Of a stretch of DNA of 64,000 nt, positions 22,288 through 29,532 are shown one piece after another. Source of the DNA: Sacculina carcini (lineage: Eukaryota; Arthropoda; Thecostraca; Sacculinidae); contig OU696570.1 in the NCBI GenBank assembly GCA_916048095.2, positions 3,879,018 through 3,943,017 on the forward strand. The letters run 5' to 3'. The notes under the pieces are model-generated. The model saw only the letters and a program-made list of their open reading frames with translations, was not told where the DNA came from and did not search any database. Position 1 is the first letter of the stretch; the number at the start of each line of letters is the position of its first letter. The position numbers and the translations under genes were made by a program.

Positions 22288-24950
22288 GCTGCGTGCACTC
22301 ATGTCTTCATACACATTCTATGCAATCATAACGCACGTTGACCTTTGTATCGCTTGATAACAGCGGTTAGAATGCATTAATAATACATTAATTATGATAT
22401 AATACATATAGTATATTAATAGTATTAATATATTCCGCACGAAAATAAAAATAAATGTAATGAATAAATAAAAACGATAATTAAAAAATAATAATTATAG
22501 TTGCAGTTATAGTTATAATTATAGTAATTATAATATATATAGTTGTAATAATAATGATATTTAGCTAGCAAAGTATTGTTAACTTTTGTCCGTGAGTTAA
22601 CACACGCTGCCGACATTGTGATGCAATCGTTAAACATGGAGTTATTGCATTGCAGCGTCACTTGCTATCGCGGCTCAACCCTTCAACAGCAGCAGGAAGA
22701 GAGCAATGGCGTGCCGCGAGCGAGAGTAGCAACGCCACCAGCGCGAGCAGCCGTCGTCAAGATACGGGCGTCAGTCTGAATCCGTCAGGGGGCGTGGCCA
22801 GACGAAGTCGTAGTAGCGAAACAGGCGGATACCAAGCTGATACCAGCCGTGCATGCAGTCGGGCCGGTATCCGCCCAGCTGCGGCCGTAGCGCATGCGGT
22901 GTTCCGTGAGCGCACAATGTCCGAGGCACGAAGCTTTGACGAAACCACAGTCCGGCCGTCCGTACGAAGCTATCCGTCCGGAAGTGCTGTTGGTGGCGCC
23001 ACCACAACGTCGCACCGCAGCTCATTGGCATTCAGTGACACGCAGACATACACAGATGTAAGTGAACATTATCTTTATACGATTCTAGCTGAGTTTGCGT
23101 TACTATATTATCTTAATATGTCTGTTGTACGATTGTATATATAATTTTATTTAGCCTTTTGATTTGATAATTTCTTTTGATTCATCGCTTATTTATTTTG
23201 CTGCTTTCTTCATTAGCTTTCGTCTTGCTGAATACAACTTTTAACTTTCTAACTCTCTTTCTCTCTACATCTTTCGGACACTTCCATGGTAATTGGGGCC
23301 ACCACAGGGTGGTAATAGTGTTCGCGGTCTTCTCATGCTACTGGATTTACCTGAAATTAATAATAATAACCAGTACTTTGTGGACTCCGTGGTGTAGTGG
23401 TTAGCACACCCGCCTCACAAGCGGGAGGTCCGTGGTTCGAAACACGGCGGGGCAGAATTTCTTGTACGAATTCTATAATCCAACAGCTCCTGTCCACCCA
23501 GCAGCAAAGGAGTACCAGATATCAGTCATGTGTTGTGCCATGCATTCTGGGGAGGTGGTCCTCTCTAATACGTCTTACGTCCTTGTGGTGCCATAGCGTG
23601 GAGGGGGTCGGTTCTGCGGTGGTAGCGAGCTACTCGTGATACACCTGCGTGTTCATAAGCTTCGGCTTCTTACCGTCTAGCAGTTGTCACTTGAGTTTTT
23701 AACATTTCACCTTTAACCTGGCCATTTAGCCGATGCCATTTTTGAGCCCTGAGATACTAGGTTTTCATTTGTATGGTCTAATAAGCCCATTCAGAATGTG
23801 AACTCATCTCCGGTAGTATTTTTATTGCTCCGTTTGCTCTTCAGTACACAGTATAAGTTCATTCCTATGATTTACGTGTTAATTAACGTTTTTCATCAAA
23901 CTTTTGCACATATTTGTACTTTACTAACATTGATATAATTCATACTATAATGAAGCTTGTTCTTTTGGATAGATTTAACTTTGACAGATTGATTTTTTAC
24001 CCTGTAATAACTCTGGCCATTAAACACACCATGAGAAATATGGAGCAGATTTTTGGACTAAAACATTGACTTAATGGCCGAGATCTATGGTATATCAGCG
24101 TAACCAAGCACATATAGATCACAAAATAAGCCAGTACAATCGAATGCAGCTTGCTCGCAAACTGAACTCGGAACGCTTTTTTTCCAAAATAGCCAAGTAA
24201 AAAATGGACACAATGGGTATCTATTTCTTTTTTAGCATTTAAACGGACCTTTTAATAGCTATGTTTTGACGAATTAATTAATTCAGAGTTGGCATATGAA
24301 ATGCAGTGACTTTGGCATACTAATGCACGTGTTATGTTTGTGTTGTTTTATGTTTTATCTCAACAACAGGATCGTCATACGATGGCTGAACGAGACGAAG
24401 CTTCGACTTTCGTCACGCCCGTCAGACAGCTGTTCCGTCCAATAATCGTAAGATAACATACACCGCCACCTAGCGGAGAATACCGCAAGCAACACACAAA
24501 ATCGCTTGTACTTCACAGCTACTAACTAAAGTCGGACTATCATAACAACAGTAGCTCTAGCTATTGTGAAGTAAAAGTGTATTATTTCAAAGAGTTACTA
24601 ATAGACGAAATAGAGAGATCAGTGCCTAATGGTTAATTCAATTAATATTTTTAGACATTCAAAATTAATTTTTGAGTTCTTGGACACGCCTAGCACTAAC
24701 CTACTTAATTTGCAAATTTTATATTTGACTTGGCGAAAAATGTAATGGTTCGTTAGTTCATTTAAATTCATACGTTTTGCGGTAGATTACGTTAATCCAT
24801 CTACCTTTTGGCATTTATTTACGTTAATTCATCTACTTAAGCTCACGTTAATTCATCTAATATTTTACAAACGTTGATTCTCAGGACTCGGACAGCGCTT
24901 CACATCTGAGCCACGACTCACTGTGCCTGGGTTACGGCCCGTACCGATAG
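1..24950 (+). CDS. Gene A: giant DUF4758-like / SEA / EGF single-pass membrane protein (5' end outside the window)
   Basis: Exons I can join in phase: 1-3577, 5427-5537, 7455-7573, 8628-9362, 9530-13001, 13242-13507, 13919-14060, 14557-14700, 15428-15664, 16197-16318, 21566-21955, 22656-23057, 24370-24447 and 24885-24950. Together they make 9861 nt, or 3286 residues plus a stop. Order along the protein: Thr/Ser-rich ectodomain with repeated YFTT/TYFTT blocks, a six-Cys EGF-like module (about 2630-2671), a SEA-like domain (about 2672-2807), a calcium-binding type EGF (about 2808-2855), a third EGF and a transmembrane helix (about 2856-2934), then a cytoplasmic tail to 3286. The repeats resemble the arthropod DUF4758 family. 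The architecture suggests a cuticle- or matrix-facing surface protein (inference). I recognise no gene symbol. The signal peptide and first exons lie upstream. The tail could signal or bind cytoskeleton, but no motif is recognised. Joins are supported by AG/GT sites and phase, not by transcripts. Confidence 0.8.
3598..5426. other. Gene A intron; mostly featureless apart from hAT-like ends
   Basis: No convincing exon is seen here. A sequence starting CAGTGGCGG at about 4491 matches the terminus of the MITE at 5171 but lacks a partner end, so it may be a truncated relative. The open frame at 4224-4667 was considered and rejected as an exon. Confidence 0.5.
5163..5379. mobile_element. hAT-type MITE with perfect 8-bp target duplication
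   Basis: A 201-bp element at 5171-5371 starts CAGTGGCGGCG and ends with its exact complement CGCCGCCACTG. It is flanked on both sides by CTACATGC (5163-5170 and 5372-5379). An 8-bp duplication and CAG..CTG ends fit the hAT superfamily. It codes for nothing and is presumably mobilised by a hAT transposase elsewhere. It lies in a gene A intron. Confidence 0.9.
5427..5537 (+). CDS. Gene A, small exon 2 of those seen
   Basis: It lies between an acceptor (ACGCAG) and a donor (G|GTGAGG). It enters in phase 1 and leaves in phase 1, encoding about 37 residues including [16 protein letters not shown]. The join to 3577 gives a Gly codon and the join to 7455 gives an Ala codon, both without a stop. A hAT-type MITE ends 56 bp upstream (5371), inside the preceding intron. 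No known domain is visible. Confidence 0.6.
5905..6103 (+). mobile_element. tRNA-derived SINE, family 2, copy 1
   Basis: It has a tRNA-like head: TAGCTCAGTTGCTTAGGCGC (A-box region, 5914-5933) and GTTCGAATCC (B box, about 5960-5969). An unrelated body follows, ending AAAAAAGCCCATACCAACAA. It shares the head and the tail pattern (CGCTT..AAAA..CC.ATA.CAACAA) with the minus-strand copy at 26080-26279. Internal pol III promoter boxes are therefore predicted. Confidence 0.7.
6481..6524. repeat. Perfect 19-bp inverted repeat (hairpin 1)
   Basis: Arms TTCCATGTGGTATATTCGC at 6481-6499 and the exact complement at 6506-6524, with a 6-base loop GATTAT. Confidence 0.95.
6531..6574. repeat. Perfect 19-bp inverted repeat (hairpin 2)
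   Basis: Arms ATAAAACGAAGTCGTATAC at 6531-6549 and the exact complement at 6556-6574, loop TCGCAT. It starts six bases after hairpin 1 and has the same arm and loop lengths but unrelated sequence. Confidence 0.95.
7155..7277. mobile_element. Imperfect long inverted repeat, possible MITE
   Basis: The left arm near 7155-7201 (GGTCCCGCTTCGG.CTCGGAGTTAT) pairs imperfectly with the right arm near 7230-7277 (ATAACCGGGGCTGAAGCGGGA). No clear target duplication was found, so the element class is open. Confidence 0.45.
7455..7573 (+). CDS. Gene A, exon 3 of those seen
   Basis: Acceptor CTGCAG at 7449-7454 and donor GAG|GTGGGT. It enters in phase 1 and leaves in phase 0, and encodes [15 protein letters not shown] followed by a Leu/Pro/Ser-rich stretch ending LRPE. 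A CA-rich stretch begins a few bases inside the next intron. Confidence 0.65.
8085..8121. repeat. (CA)n microsatellite
   Basis: A pure CA run of about 37 bases in a gene A intron. Confidence 0.9.
8628..9362 (+). CDS. Gene A, Ser/Thr-rich exon with a YTTYTHY block
   Basis: Acceptor GTCACAG at 8621-8627 and donor CAT|GTGAGT, phase 0 at both ends, 245 residues. It opens with a [12 protein letters not shown] block like those of the first exon, then [12 protein letters not shown]. The rest is Ser/Thr/Gln-rich, suggesting a glycosylated stalk (inference). Confidence 0.75.
9530..13001 (+). CDS. Gene A, second giant exon ending in an EGF-like module
   Basis: Acceptor TTTACAG at 9523-9529 and donor GAAG|GTTAGT, 3472 bp, 1157 codons plus one base. 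A Gly-rich patch lies near 9865-9950, followed by long low-complexity Ser/Thr/Arg sequence. Another repeat block near 12400-12570 ([18 protein letters not shown], then an [13 protein letters not shown] stretch) resembles the DUF4758-like motifs. The last 40 residues have six cysteines in an EGF-like pattern ([23 protein letters not shown]). The phase-1 end joins 13242 to give Glu. Confidence 0.8.
13242..13507 (+). CDS. Gene A, SEA-like domain exon
   Basis: Acceptor TCCACAG at 13235-13241 and donor CAG|GTGAAG. About 89 residues: [20 protein letters not shown], an aromatic/charged middle, and [12 protein letters not shown] near the end. This pattern, between two EGF modules and just outside a membrane span, fits a SEA domain. 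The usual GSVVV autoproteolysis motif is not seen, so cleavage is not predicted. The assignment rests on pattern and context only. Confidence 0.65.
13919..14060 (+). CDS. Gene A, end of the SEA-like region
   Basis: Starts after GTCTAG (phase 0) and ends before GTAATT (phase 1). It encodes 47 residues rich in charge ([19 protein letters not shown], then RHTDAITAL). It probably completes the SEA fold before the calcium-binding EGF. Confidence 0.6.
14557..14700 (+). CDS. Gene A, calcium-binding EGF-like exon
   Basis: Acceptor GGGCAG and donor CCG|GTGAGT, phase 1 to phase 1, a typical EGF exon phase. It reads [16 protein letters not shown] and [13 protein letters not shown], then a final Cys. 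This matches the Ca-binding EGF consensus (D-x-D/N-E-C, an Asn between Cys3 and Cys4, then G-S-F-x-C-x-C), with all six cysteines present. Confidence 0.85.
14823..15063. mobile_element. Interspersed repeat with hAT-like ends, copy 1
   Basis: It starts near TAGCGGCTCTTAGCC and ends near GGTTATGAACCGCTGG, roughly inverted and like the CAGCGGTTCTTAACC ends of hAT elements. The interior (GGGAAGCTAAAGGT.GGAC, then TTCATCAGCGCTGTT) recurs at 54358-54590. The flanking 8-mers are only partly alike, so the exact borders are uncertain. Confidence 0.55.
15428..15664 (+). CDS. Gene A, third EGF and transmembrane helix
   Basis: Acceptor GCGTAG and donor ATGG|GTGAGC, phase 1 to phase 1. The EGF-like part has six cysteines ([11 protein letters not shown] ... 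[13 protein letters not shown]). It is followed by about 23 hydrophobic residues ([20 protein letters not shown]) and then a Cys/Arg/Lys stop-transfer (CCRRKRH). This fixes a type I topology: everything before it outside, everything after it in the cytoplasm. The Cys cluster at the inner face could be palmitoylated (inference). Confidence 0.85.
16197..16318 (+). CDS. Gene A, cytoplasmic tail exon
   Basis: Acceptor GGGCAG at 16191-16196 and donor CTG|GTAAGA. It enters in phase 1 (completing Val) and leaves in phase 0. It encodes basic and Ser-rich sequence ([19 protein letters not shown], then [14 protein letters not shown]), likely phosphorylated (inference). A 5.2-kb intron follows, holding microsatellites, a pogo-like MITE and a LINE. 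Confidence 0.7.
17062..17181. repeat. Long (CA)n microsatellite
   Basis: Nearly pure CA for about 120 bases, uninterrupted from about 17090, in the 5.2-kb gene A intron. Confidence 0.95.
17834..18166. mobile_element. pogo/Tigger-like MITE (inverted ends)
   Basis: The left end CGTAAAACCTCTATTTGAGC and the right end, read on the complement as CAGTAAAACCTCCATTTGAA, are near-identical inverted termini of a segment of about 330 bp. Internal copies of GTGCCGTTCTAT occur near the right side. The terminus type resembles the pogo/Tigger group (inference). A TA duplication is not clearly preserved. Confidence 0.6.
18530..18910. repeat. Paired (GT)n and (CA)n tracts
   Basis: A GT-rich tract (pure near 18670-18740) is followed about 50 bases later by a CA-rich tract (about 18790-18910) on the same strand. 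The two are mutually complementary and could fold into a very long imperfect hairpin. Confidence 0.9.
19200..20815 (-). mobile_element. 5'-truncated L2/CR1-like LINE
   Basis: A minus-strand reverse transcriptase fragment inside the gene A intron at 16319-21565. The element is cut at its 5' side by a (GT)n tract at about 20815. Beyond its stop codon the minus strand carries two copies of ACAACTAGTGAGT, a short tandem tail typical of CR1/L2-type 3' ends. Confidence 0.8.
19262..20812 (-). pseudogene. LINE reverse transcriptase, one nonsense codon
   Basis: Read on the minus strand: RT fingers ([34 protein letters not shown]), then a TGA at 20354-20356. The same frame continues into [27 protein letters not shown] and FADDMKML. 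The FADD box keeps both catalytic Asp residues. PHGS replaces the usual PQGS. Apart from the single stop the frame is open to 19262, so decay is recent. No endonuclease is present because of 5' truncation. Confidence 0.85.
21566..21955 (+). CDS. Gene A, cytoplasmic tail exon
   Basis: Starts after TCAATAG and ends before GTGTGT, phase 0 at both ends, 130 residues. It contains [19 protein letters not shown] and [19 protein letters not shown] content is higher than in the flanking introns. No known domain. Confidence 0.7.
22165..22286. repeat. (GT)n microsatellite with TTGTG interruptions
   Basis: About 120 bases of GT broken by periodic TT steps, in the gene A intron after exon 21566-21955. 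Confidence 0.9.
22656..23057 (+). CDS. Gene A, cytoplasmic tail exon
   Basis: Acceptor ATTGCAG and donor GAT|GTAAGT, phase 0 at both ends, 134 residues. It is rich in Ser, Arg, Ala and Gly ([18 protein letters not shown] ... [12 protein letters not shown]). Probably an intrinsically disordered tail. Confidence 0.75.
23240..23372 (+). mobile_element. 3' fragment of the CR1/L2-like LINE family found at 54605
   Basis: TTTCTCTCTACATCTTTCGG, GGTGGTAATAGTG and CATGCTACTGGATTTACC, followed by (TAA)n, match the complement of 54617-54725. That is the 3' end of the LINE in the gene B intron. Only the last 130 bases or so are present. Confidence 0.75.
23381..23718 (+). mobile_element. tRNA-Val-derived SINE, family 1, copy 1
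   Basis: The head folds like tRNA-Val: D-arm GGTGTAGTGGTTAGCAC, anticodon loop CTCACAA (CAC), T-arm with GGTTCGAAAC. The acceptor stem is mispaired at its end and there is a body of about 260 bp, so this is a SINE and not a working tRNA. The body (CATGCATTCTGG.GAGGTGG, ATAAGCTTCGGCTTCTT) matches the copy at 34989-35309. It follows a LINE 3' fragment directly. Confidence 0.85.
24370..24447 (+). CDS. Gene A, penultimate tail exon
   Basis: Acceptor CAACAG and donor ATC|GTAAGA, 26 residues beginning [14 protein letters not shown]. If the donor is not used, translation adds Val-Arg and stops at TAA, so intron retention would give a shorter alternative C-terminus. Confidence 0.7.
24885..24950 (+). 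CDS. Gene A, last coding exon with stop
   Basis: Acceptor TTCTCAG, phase 0, 21 residues ending CLGYGPYR and a TAG stop. No AATAAA is seen in the next few hundred bases, so the 3' UTR end is unknown. Confidence 0.7.
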   Translation, partial: DSDSASHLSHDSLCLGYGPYR

Positions 24951-25845
24951 TGACGAGAAAGTATACGAGTAACGACAATACTAGACGCTAAATCGTAGAC
25001 GCGGACGATTTGGCGAAACCATCTTGCAAAATGACGATTTTATCGTTCTATCACAACTGTTTATGTTGGTTTCTTTCATTTTGAGAAAATCCATGTGTCT
25101 TTAGTCTTTTTCTGGTGCTGGATAGAGATCAAAGGATCAAACATGGAGACGAAAGGATCAAAGTTTCTACGAATCTGCAGTCGAATATATATTACCCTGA
25201 AGAAATATGCATATGTAATGATGTTTATTGTGTAAATTTTTAAGAAATGCTTGAAGTAAAAGGATAAATGTACCCGTTTTAATGTAATATTTACCAACTG
25301 AACTAATATTCAGTTGCACAGATGTGAACAAAATAGAGAACACAAGTTATAATTAAGTCACTTTTTATGTTTGCAATTATGCACCCGAATATTTTTTATA
25401 CCATAACATCGCATAACTATGCGTGACATGTATGTTTGACTGCGTGTGCGGTTGTGTTGGTGTGTCTGTGTGTGATTGCTTGCTTGCACTTGCATGTGAA
25501 TGTGTGTGTGTGTGTGTGTATGTGTATGTACGTTTGATTTGAATTCGGCTCACACACAGACAAGCAAAATATCTGCGTAATTGAAAACTTGTCAAACTCG
25601 TAATTAGTCATCATTTACTAATTACAAGTGATTTTCTGCCAAAACCGTGGATTGTGAGGCTTATGTGTATATGTGTGTGTGGGTGCATTTTGATACATCG
25701 TTCATTGGTATTTTTCGAGGCGTCAACAGTGGCGTGTGTGTGTATTGCATACACGCTTTGCACATGTGCAGTGAAGGCCGTAAGATGAGTGATATGTTGA
25801 GGAACCTGGTGTGAATCATAAAGAAACGACTCTACGTGTGTGCAA

Positions 25846-25923
<78 letters not shown>

Positions 25924-26070
25924 CAAATGCGTGTGTCGAAGTTCTTTGAATACATTCAAAATTACAAGTGTACATTGGTTTTGTAATTTCTTTGACTAAT
26001 TTTTTTTTGGCTGGATAAAATCAACCCACAATGATAGTTTATTATATTTTTACAATTTATCATACCATCC
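24951..26070. other. Intergenic region after gene A
   Basis: Presumably begins with the 3' UTR of gene A. Otherwise it holds only CA/GT-rich tracts (near 25440-25530 and 25849-25918). No gene recognised. Confidence 0.6.
25849..25918. repeat. (GT)n microsatellite
   Basis: About 70 bases of uninterrupted GT in the intergenic region. Confidence 0.95.
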
Positions 26071-26071
26071 A

Positions 26072-26287
26072 GACATCCTGTTGTTGTTATTGGCGTTTTA
26101 AGCGCGCACCAGCCAGTTGAGACTATATGGCGCGCCCCACTGTGCGCCAATCTGCAGTTGTGATTCCCGGTGGACTCAAGCGGAGGTAATAATGAACAAA
26201 TCCGGGCCAGGATTCGAACCGCGAACCTCTGGCACGAGAGTTCAGCGCCTAACCACTGAGCTACTCGGGAGCTCATACGGACATCCT
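26072..26287 (-). mobile_element. tRNA-derived SINE, family 2, copy 2, with 8-bp TSD
   Basis: On the minus strand: tRNA-like head GAGTAGCTCAGTGGTTAGGC and GGTTCGAATCCTGG, a body, and the tail CCAATAACAACAACA. The element at 26080-26279 is flanked by GACATCCT at 26072-26079 and 26280-26287. It is the same family as 5905-6103. Confidence 0.85.
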
Positions 26288-26489
26288 ATTGGCATCTCTA
26301 ATATTGTATATCACACTAATTATGATATTAATCTAGGATGTGGAAAATATTCGTTCATATATTGATTTGCCATTCACATTTTCCTTACTTTTTGTGTTGC
26401 TACTTCGCCTGAGGCGAAGCGGTCTCACCCCGAATGACGTCACGATGACGTCACTAGATCGCCAACCAATGACTGAGTGACGAGTGAAA

Positions 26490-26655
26490 ACGAGCGGACA
26501 CAAGTGAAAGGTAGAGATTCAGACAAATTCCCTAAAATTCCCCCAAACGCTTTACTTTGTGACGTCATGAGTGGCGTTCTTATGGCAATTTATGTATGGT
26601 AAGGTTGCTTTGGGCTGGTTTACAGAGTTTGGGGGTAGCATATTTGTCTAGACTT
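26490..26655 (+). repeat. Left arm of a large broken inverted repeat
   Basis: It contains GACGTCATGAGTGGCG, TATGGCAATTTATG, GGGCTGGTTTACAGAGTTTG and TTGTCTAGAC. The complement of 29157-29365 has the same blocks in the same order. Removing the LINE at 29374-34767 brings a further match (GATTCAGACA here, GGTTCGGACA there). Presumably these are the two ends of a foldback or TIR element. The outermost ends were not located. Confidence 0.7.
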
Positions 26656-26807
26656 TTTGGGCAATGCCTACATTTTTCTCCTGTGATATTTCATTTACAT
26701 ACACAACACTCATCGTGGCGCACTTCATACATTCACACACCGGTTTTAGCAATCTCACTGGCAAATACATCAGTTGTGACTTGTACGTACTTCGCAAGGT
26801 TCCTACA
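26656..26807 (+). repeat. 5' LTR of the gypsy remnant
   Basis: Contains GGGCAATGCCTACATTTTTC near the start and ends GGTTCCTACA. It has the same length as the 3' LTR. Confidence 0.85.
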
Positions 26808-26954
26808 GTGGTGACCCCGGGTTTTAACCCCACTACACGCAGCAGTGCATGGTTCACCTCTCTCATTTCTGTTGGTAGATTCTTAGGGAGCCGCATTCCA
26901 GAAGGCCAACACAAGGCTGGCTACAGCTTCACGCCTGGCGTATCCTCAACATGA

Positions 26955-28700
26955 CTCCCCAGCACAGGTCATCGCTGACGCTTCAGATGTCGCTGTTGGT
27001 GCTGTCATCCAGCAGTTCCAACACAGCCGGTGGGTTCCACTGGCGTATCATTTGCGCGCGCTGACCAAAGCGGAGCTGAAATGGAGCTCTGGCGACAAGG
27101 AACTGTTCGCTTTGTTCAGCGTCTTAGCCACCTGCTAGAAGCCCGGCCTGGCCTTCGCCTGCTGACAGATCACAAGCCGCTTGTTCATGCTTTTTCCAGT
27201 GCAAGTGAGAAGTCAGCACGTGTACAGCGTCAGCTCGCTTTCATTAGCGAAATCACGACTGACATTCAGCATCTGCCCGGGACTAAAAAATCCGCCGCCG
27301 ATTATTTGAGCCGTTCTCCTCCTGCGACAGCTGCAGAAGTGACTCAGACGTACGGCGAACAGAGCATCGATCTGAGACGTCTGGCTTCAGCCTAGGTGGA
27401 CGCACCAGATATCGCCGTGTTGGCTAAGCGCCCGTCACTTAAGGTCGAGCGTCGCCCAATCACCGGAATCGCTTCTGGCCTCCTCGTGTCAACCTCTACT
27501 GGCGTCGACCGTCCACTGTTACCTGAAACACTTCAGCGAGAGGTCTTTGAGCGATTTCACAATGTGCACCATCCCAGCGCTCGAGTGACTCGTCGACTGA
27601 TATCGGAACGATTCGTTTTCCAGCGAGTGTCTTCCGAGGTGGCCGAGTGGACCAAGACATGCATCAAGTGCCAAATGTGCAAGGTCTCCCGTCACCAGCA
27701 CACGCCACTGAAGCGCCCGCCATTGCCGAGCAGTAGATTTGAGTCCCTTTACATTGATATTGTCGGGTCATTGCCAGAAGTGAACGGTTACCGGTACCTC
27801 TTCACAGTCATAGACCGGTTCACTCGCTATCCCGAAGCAGTGCCTATCTCAGACGCCACCGCGCAGTCTTGCGCCAAAGCGCTGTTGGACTGGATCTCGC
27901 GGTTTGGCCTCTGCTTGAATATCACGTCGGATCGAGGCCAGCAATTTGTCTCGGATCTGTGGAAAGACGTTTGGTCCCTGCTGGGCGTAAAGCTCATTAC
28001 CACCTGCGCATATATGCCTCAACAAAATGGCATCGTTGAGCGGGTTCATAGGCAGCTGAAAGCGTCCCTTATGGCGTCTCTACGCGATGATGCGGCTTGG
28101 CCGTCGGCGCTACCAGTCGTTCTGATGGGCCTCAGGGCGACCCACAAACGCGACCTTGGCTCATCACCCGATGAGCTCGTGTTTGGTGAGCCCGTGCGCC
28201 TCCCATGTCAGTTTTTTGCTAGAACCTCATCCATACCCGCCACGGAGATGGCTTGCCAACTGACAAGAGCTATGTCGCGTCTCCGACCTGTGCCAACTTC
28301 ATGGCACCGACGGTACGACCGAGACAAAACGTTCGTATCTCCGTCGCTGTCATCTGCGACACATGTTTTTGTCCGAGTCGACGCGCACAGACCACCGTTG
28401 ACACCGCCATATCAAGGGCCGTACGCAGTGGTAAGTCGAGGAGACAAGGCGTATGTCATTGACCGCGGTGGTCATCGGGACACAGTGGCGGTTGATCGGC
28501 TGAAACCAGCTTTTCTGGAGAACGACGATTCTGTACAATCGCTACCACCCGAACCAGTAGCACCTCCTCCAGCTCAGCCGAGTCCGCCGACCGAACAGCC
28601 TAGTCCGACCCGCAGTACATCGCCAACGCCGTCGGCTCATGGTCCGCGAGTCTGGTCGCGCCGGAGCCGACCAGTGAGACTGCCGGTGCGCTTTCGCTAG
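26955..28700 (+). pseudogene. Gypsy RNase H and integrase, frameshifted
   Basis: RNase H starts IADASDVAVGAVIQQF and continues in a second frame (LLTDHKPLVHAF, HLPGTKKSAADYLSR), so there is a frameshift near 27110-27135. A single TAG at 27393-27395 separates it from the integrase. The integrase has an HHCC finger (H..H, CIKCQMC) and the D,D,E core (YIDIVGSL, TSDRGQQF, GIVERVHRQ), followed by a C-terminal module and a Pro-rich tail. The integrase frame (27396-28700) is intact over 434 codons. Confidence 0.85.
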
Positions 28701-28726
28701 TCGGTGTTCCGCACCTGGAGGTGAGC

Positions 28727-28878
28727 TGTGGGCAATGCCTACATTTTTCTCCTGTGATATTTCGTTTACAAACACAACACTCATCGTGGCGCACTTCATA
28801 CATTCACACACCGGTTTTAGCAATCTCTCTGGCAAATACATCAGTTGTGACTTGTACGTATTTTGAAAGGTTCCTACA
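28727..28878 (+). repeat. 3' LTR of the gypsy remnant
   Basis: Starts TGTGGGCAATGCC and ends GGTTCCTACA. About 95 percent like the 5' LTR by eye. Confidence 0.85.
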
Positions 28879-29365
28879 ACCTCTTGAAAGGTATCTAGGT
28901 TAACCAAACAAAAACAAAATTAACATACCTTTCCCGCGGACGAACTTCTAAATTCTTATATGGTGCTTCCAAAACAATTGGTTTGAATATAAAGAAGATT
29001 AGGAAAATCTATTCAACTAAACCTATTCTAATACTAAACCTACCACTTGATAATACATTGATAATTCTTAATAATTCAACAGCTTGATAATACATATACG
29101 CCGCACCAAAGAATAAATAAAGTTTCTAACACAAGGTGACAATAGGTTAACGAGGAGGTCTAGACAAAACTCATAATCCCAAACTCTGTAACCCAGCCCA
29201 ACCCATCCTTACCTCACCAGGCAAGCCAACGCCACCTAGATACCGGTCTAGGTGGCGTCCGGTACCGGTATCTAGGTGGCGTTGGACAAGCATAAATTGC
29301 CATAGGGACGTCACTAAGCGTCACTCATGACGTCATTCATGTAAAGAGTATGGGATAATTTTATG
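28879..29365 (-). repeat. Right arm and interior of the broken inverted repeat
   Basis: The complement carries the same ordered blocks as 26490-26655. About 280 bp of its inner part (28879-29156) has no partner on the left. The LINE at 29374 is inserted into this arm, and the arm resumes after 34775. Confidence 0.65.
29226..29285. repeat. Perfect 22-bp inverted repeat
   Basis: CCAACGCCACCTAGATACCG and the next two bases (29226-29247) pair exactly with 29264-29285. The 16-base spacer itself repeats CTAGGTGGCGTC. It has no counterpart in the left arm, so it was added to this arm. Confidence 0.9.
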
Positions 29366-29532
29366 AATTGTGTTGTTGTTGTTGTTGTTTGAGAGAAGCG
29401 CTTCGGCCGTTGTCGACCATTTTGCGCTGTACCACTTCCTCGTTTATTTCCTGCTGTCTTGGCATAATACAAACACACTATTATTATTATTGCACGTCCC
29501 GCTGAAGCTCAGAAGACTTATTGCACCTCCCA

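Larger units (their letters stand above)
26656..28878 (+). mobile_element. Internally deleted Ty3/gypsy-type LTR retrotransposon
   Basis: Two 152-bp LTRs (26656-26807 and 28727-28878) differ at about seven sites. The first is followed by GTGGTGACCCCGG, which resembles the tRNA-type primer site used by many gypsy elements. The second is preceded by a purine-rich GGAGGTGAG. Only 1.9 kb lies between them: no gag, protease or reverse transcriptase, but an RNase H part and a full integrase. The flanking 5-mers (GACTT, ACCTC) do not match, so a later rearrangement is likely. Confidence 0.85.

Noticed and set aside
23383..23454. Functional tRNA-Val gene
   Set aside because: The end of the acceptor stem is mispaired and the sequence continues into a body shared with another locus. 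It is a SINE.
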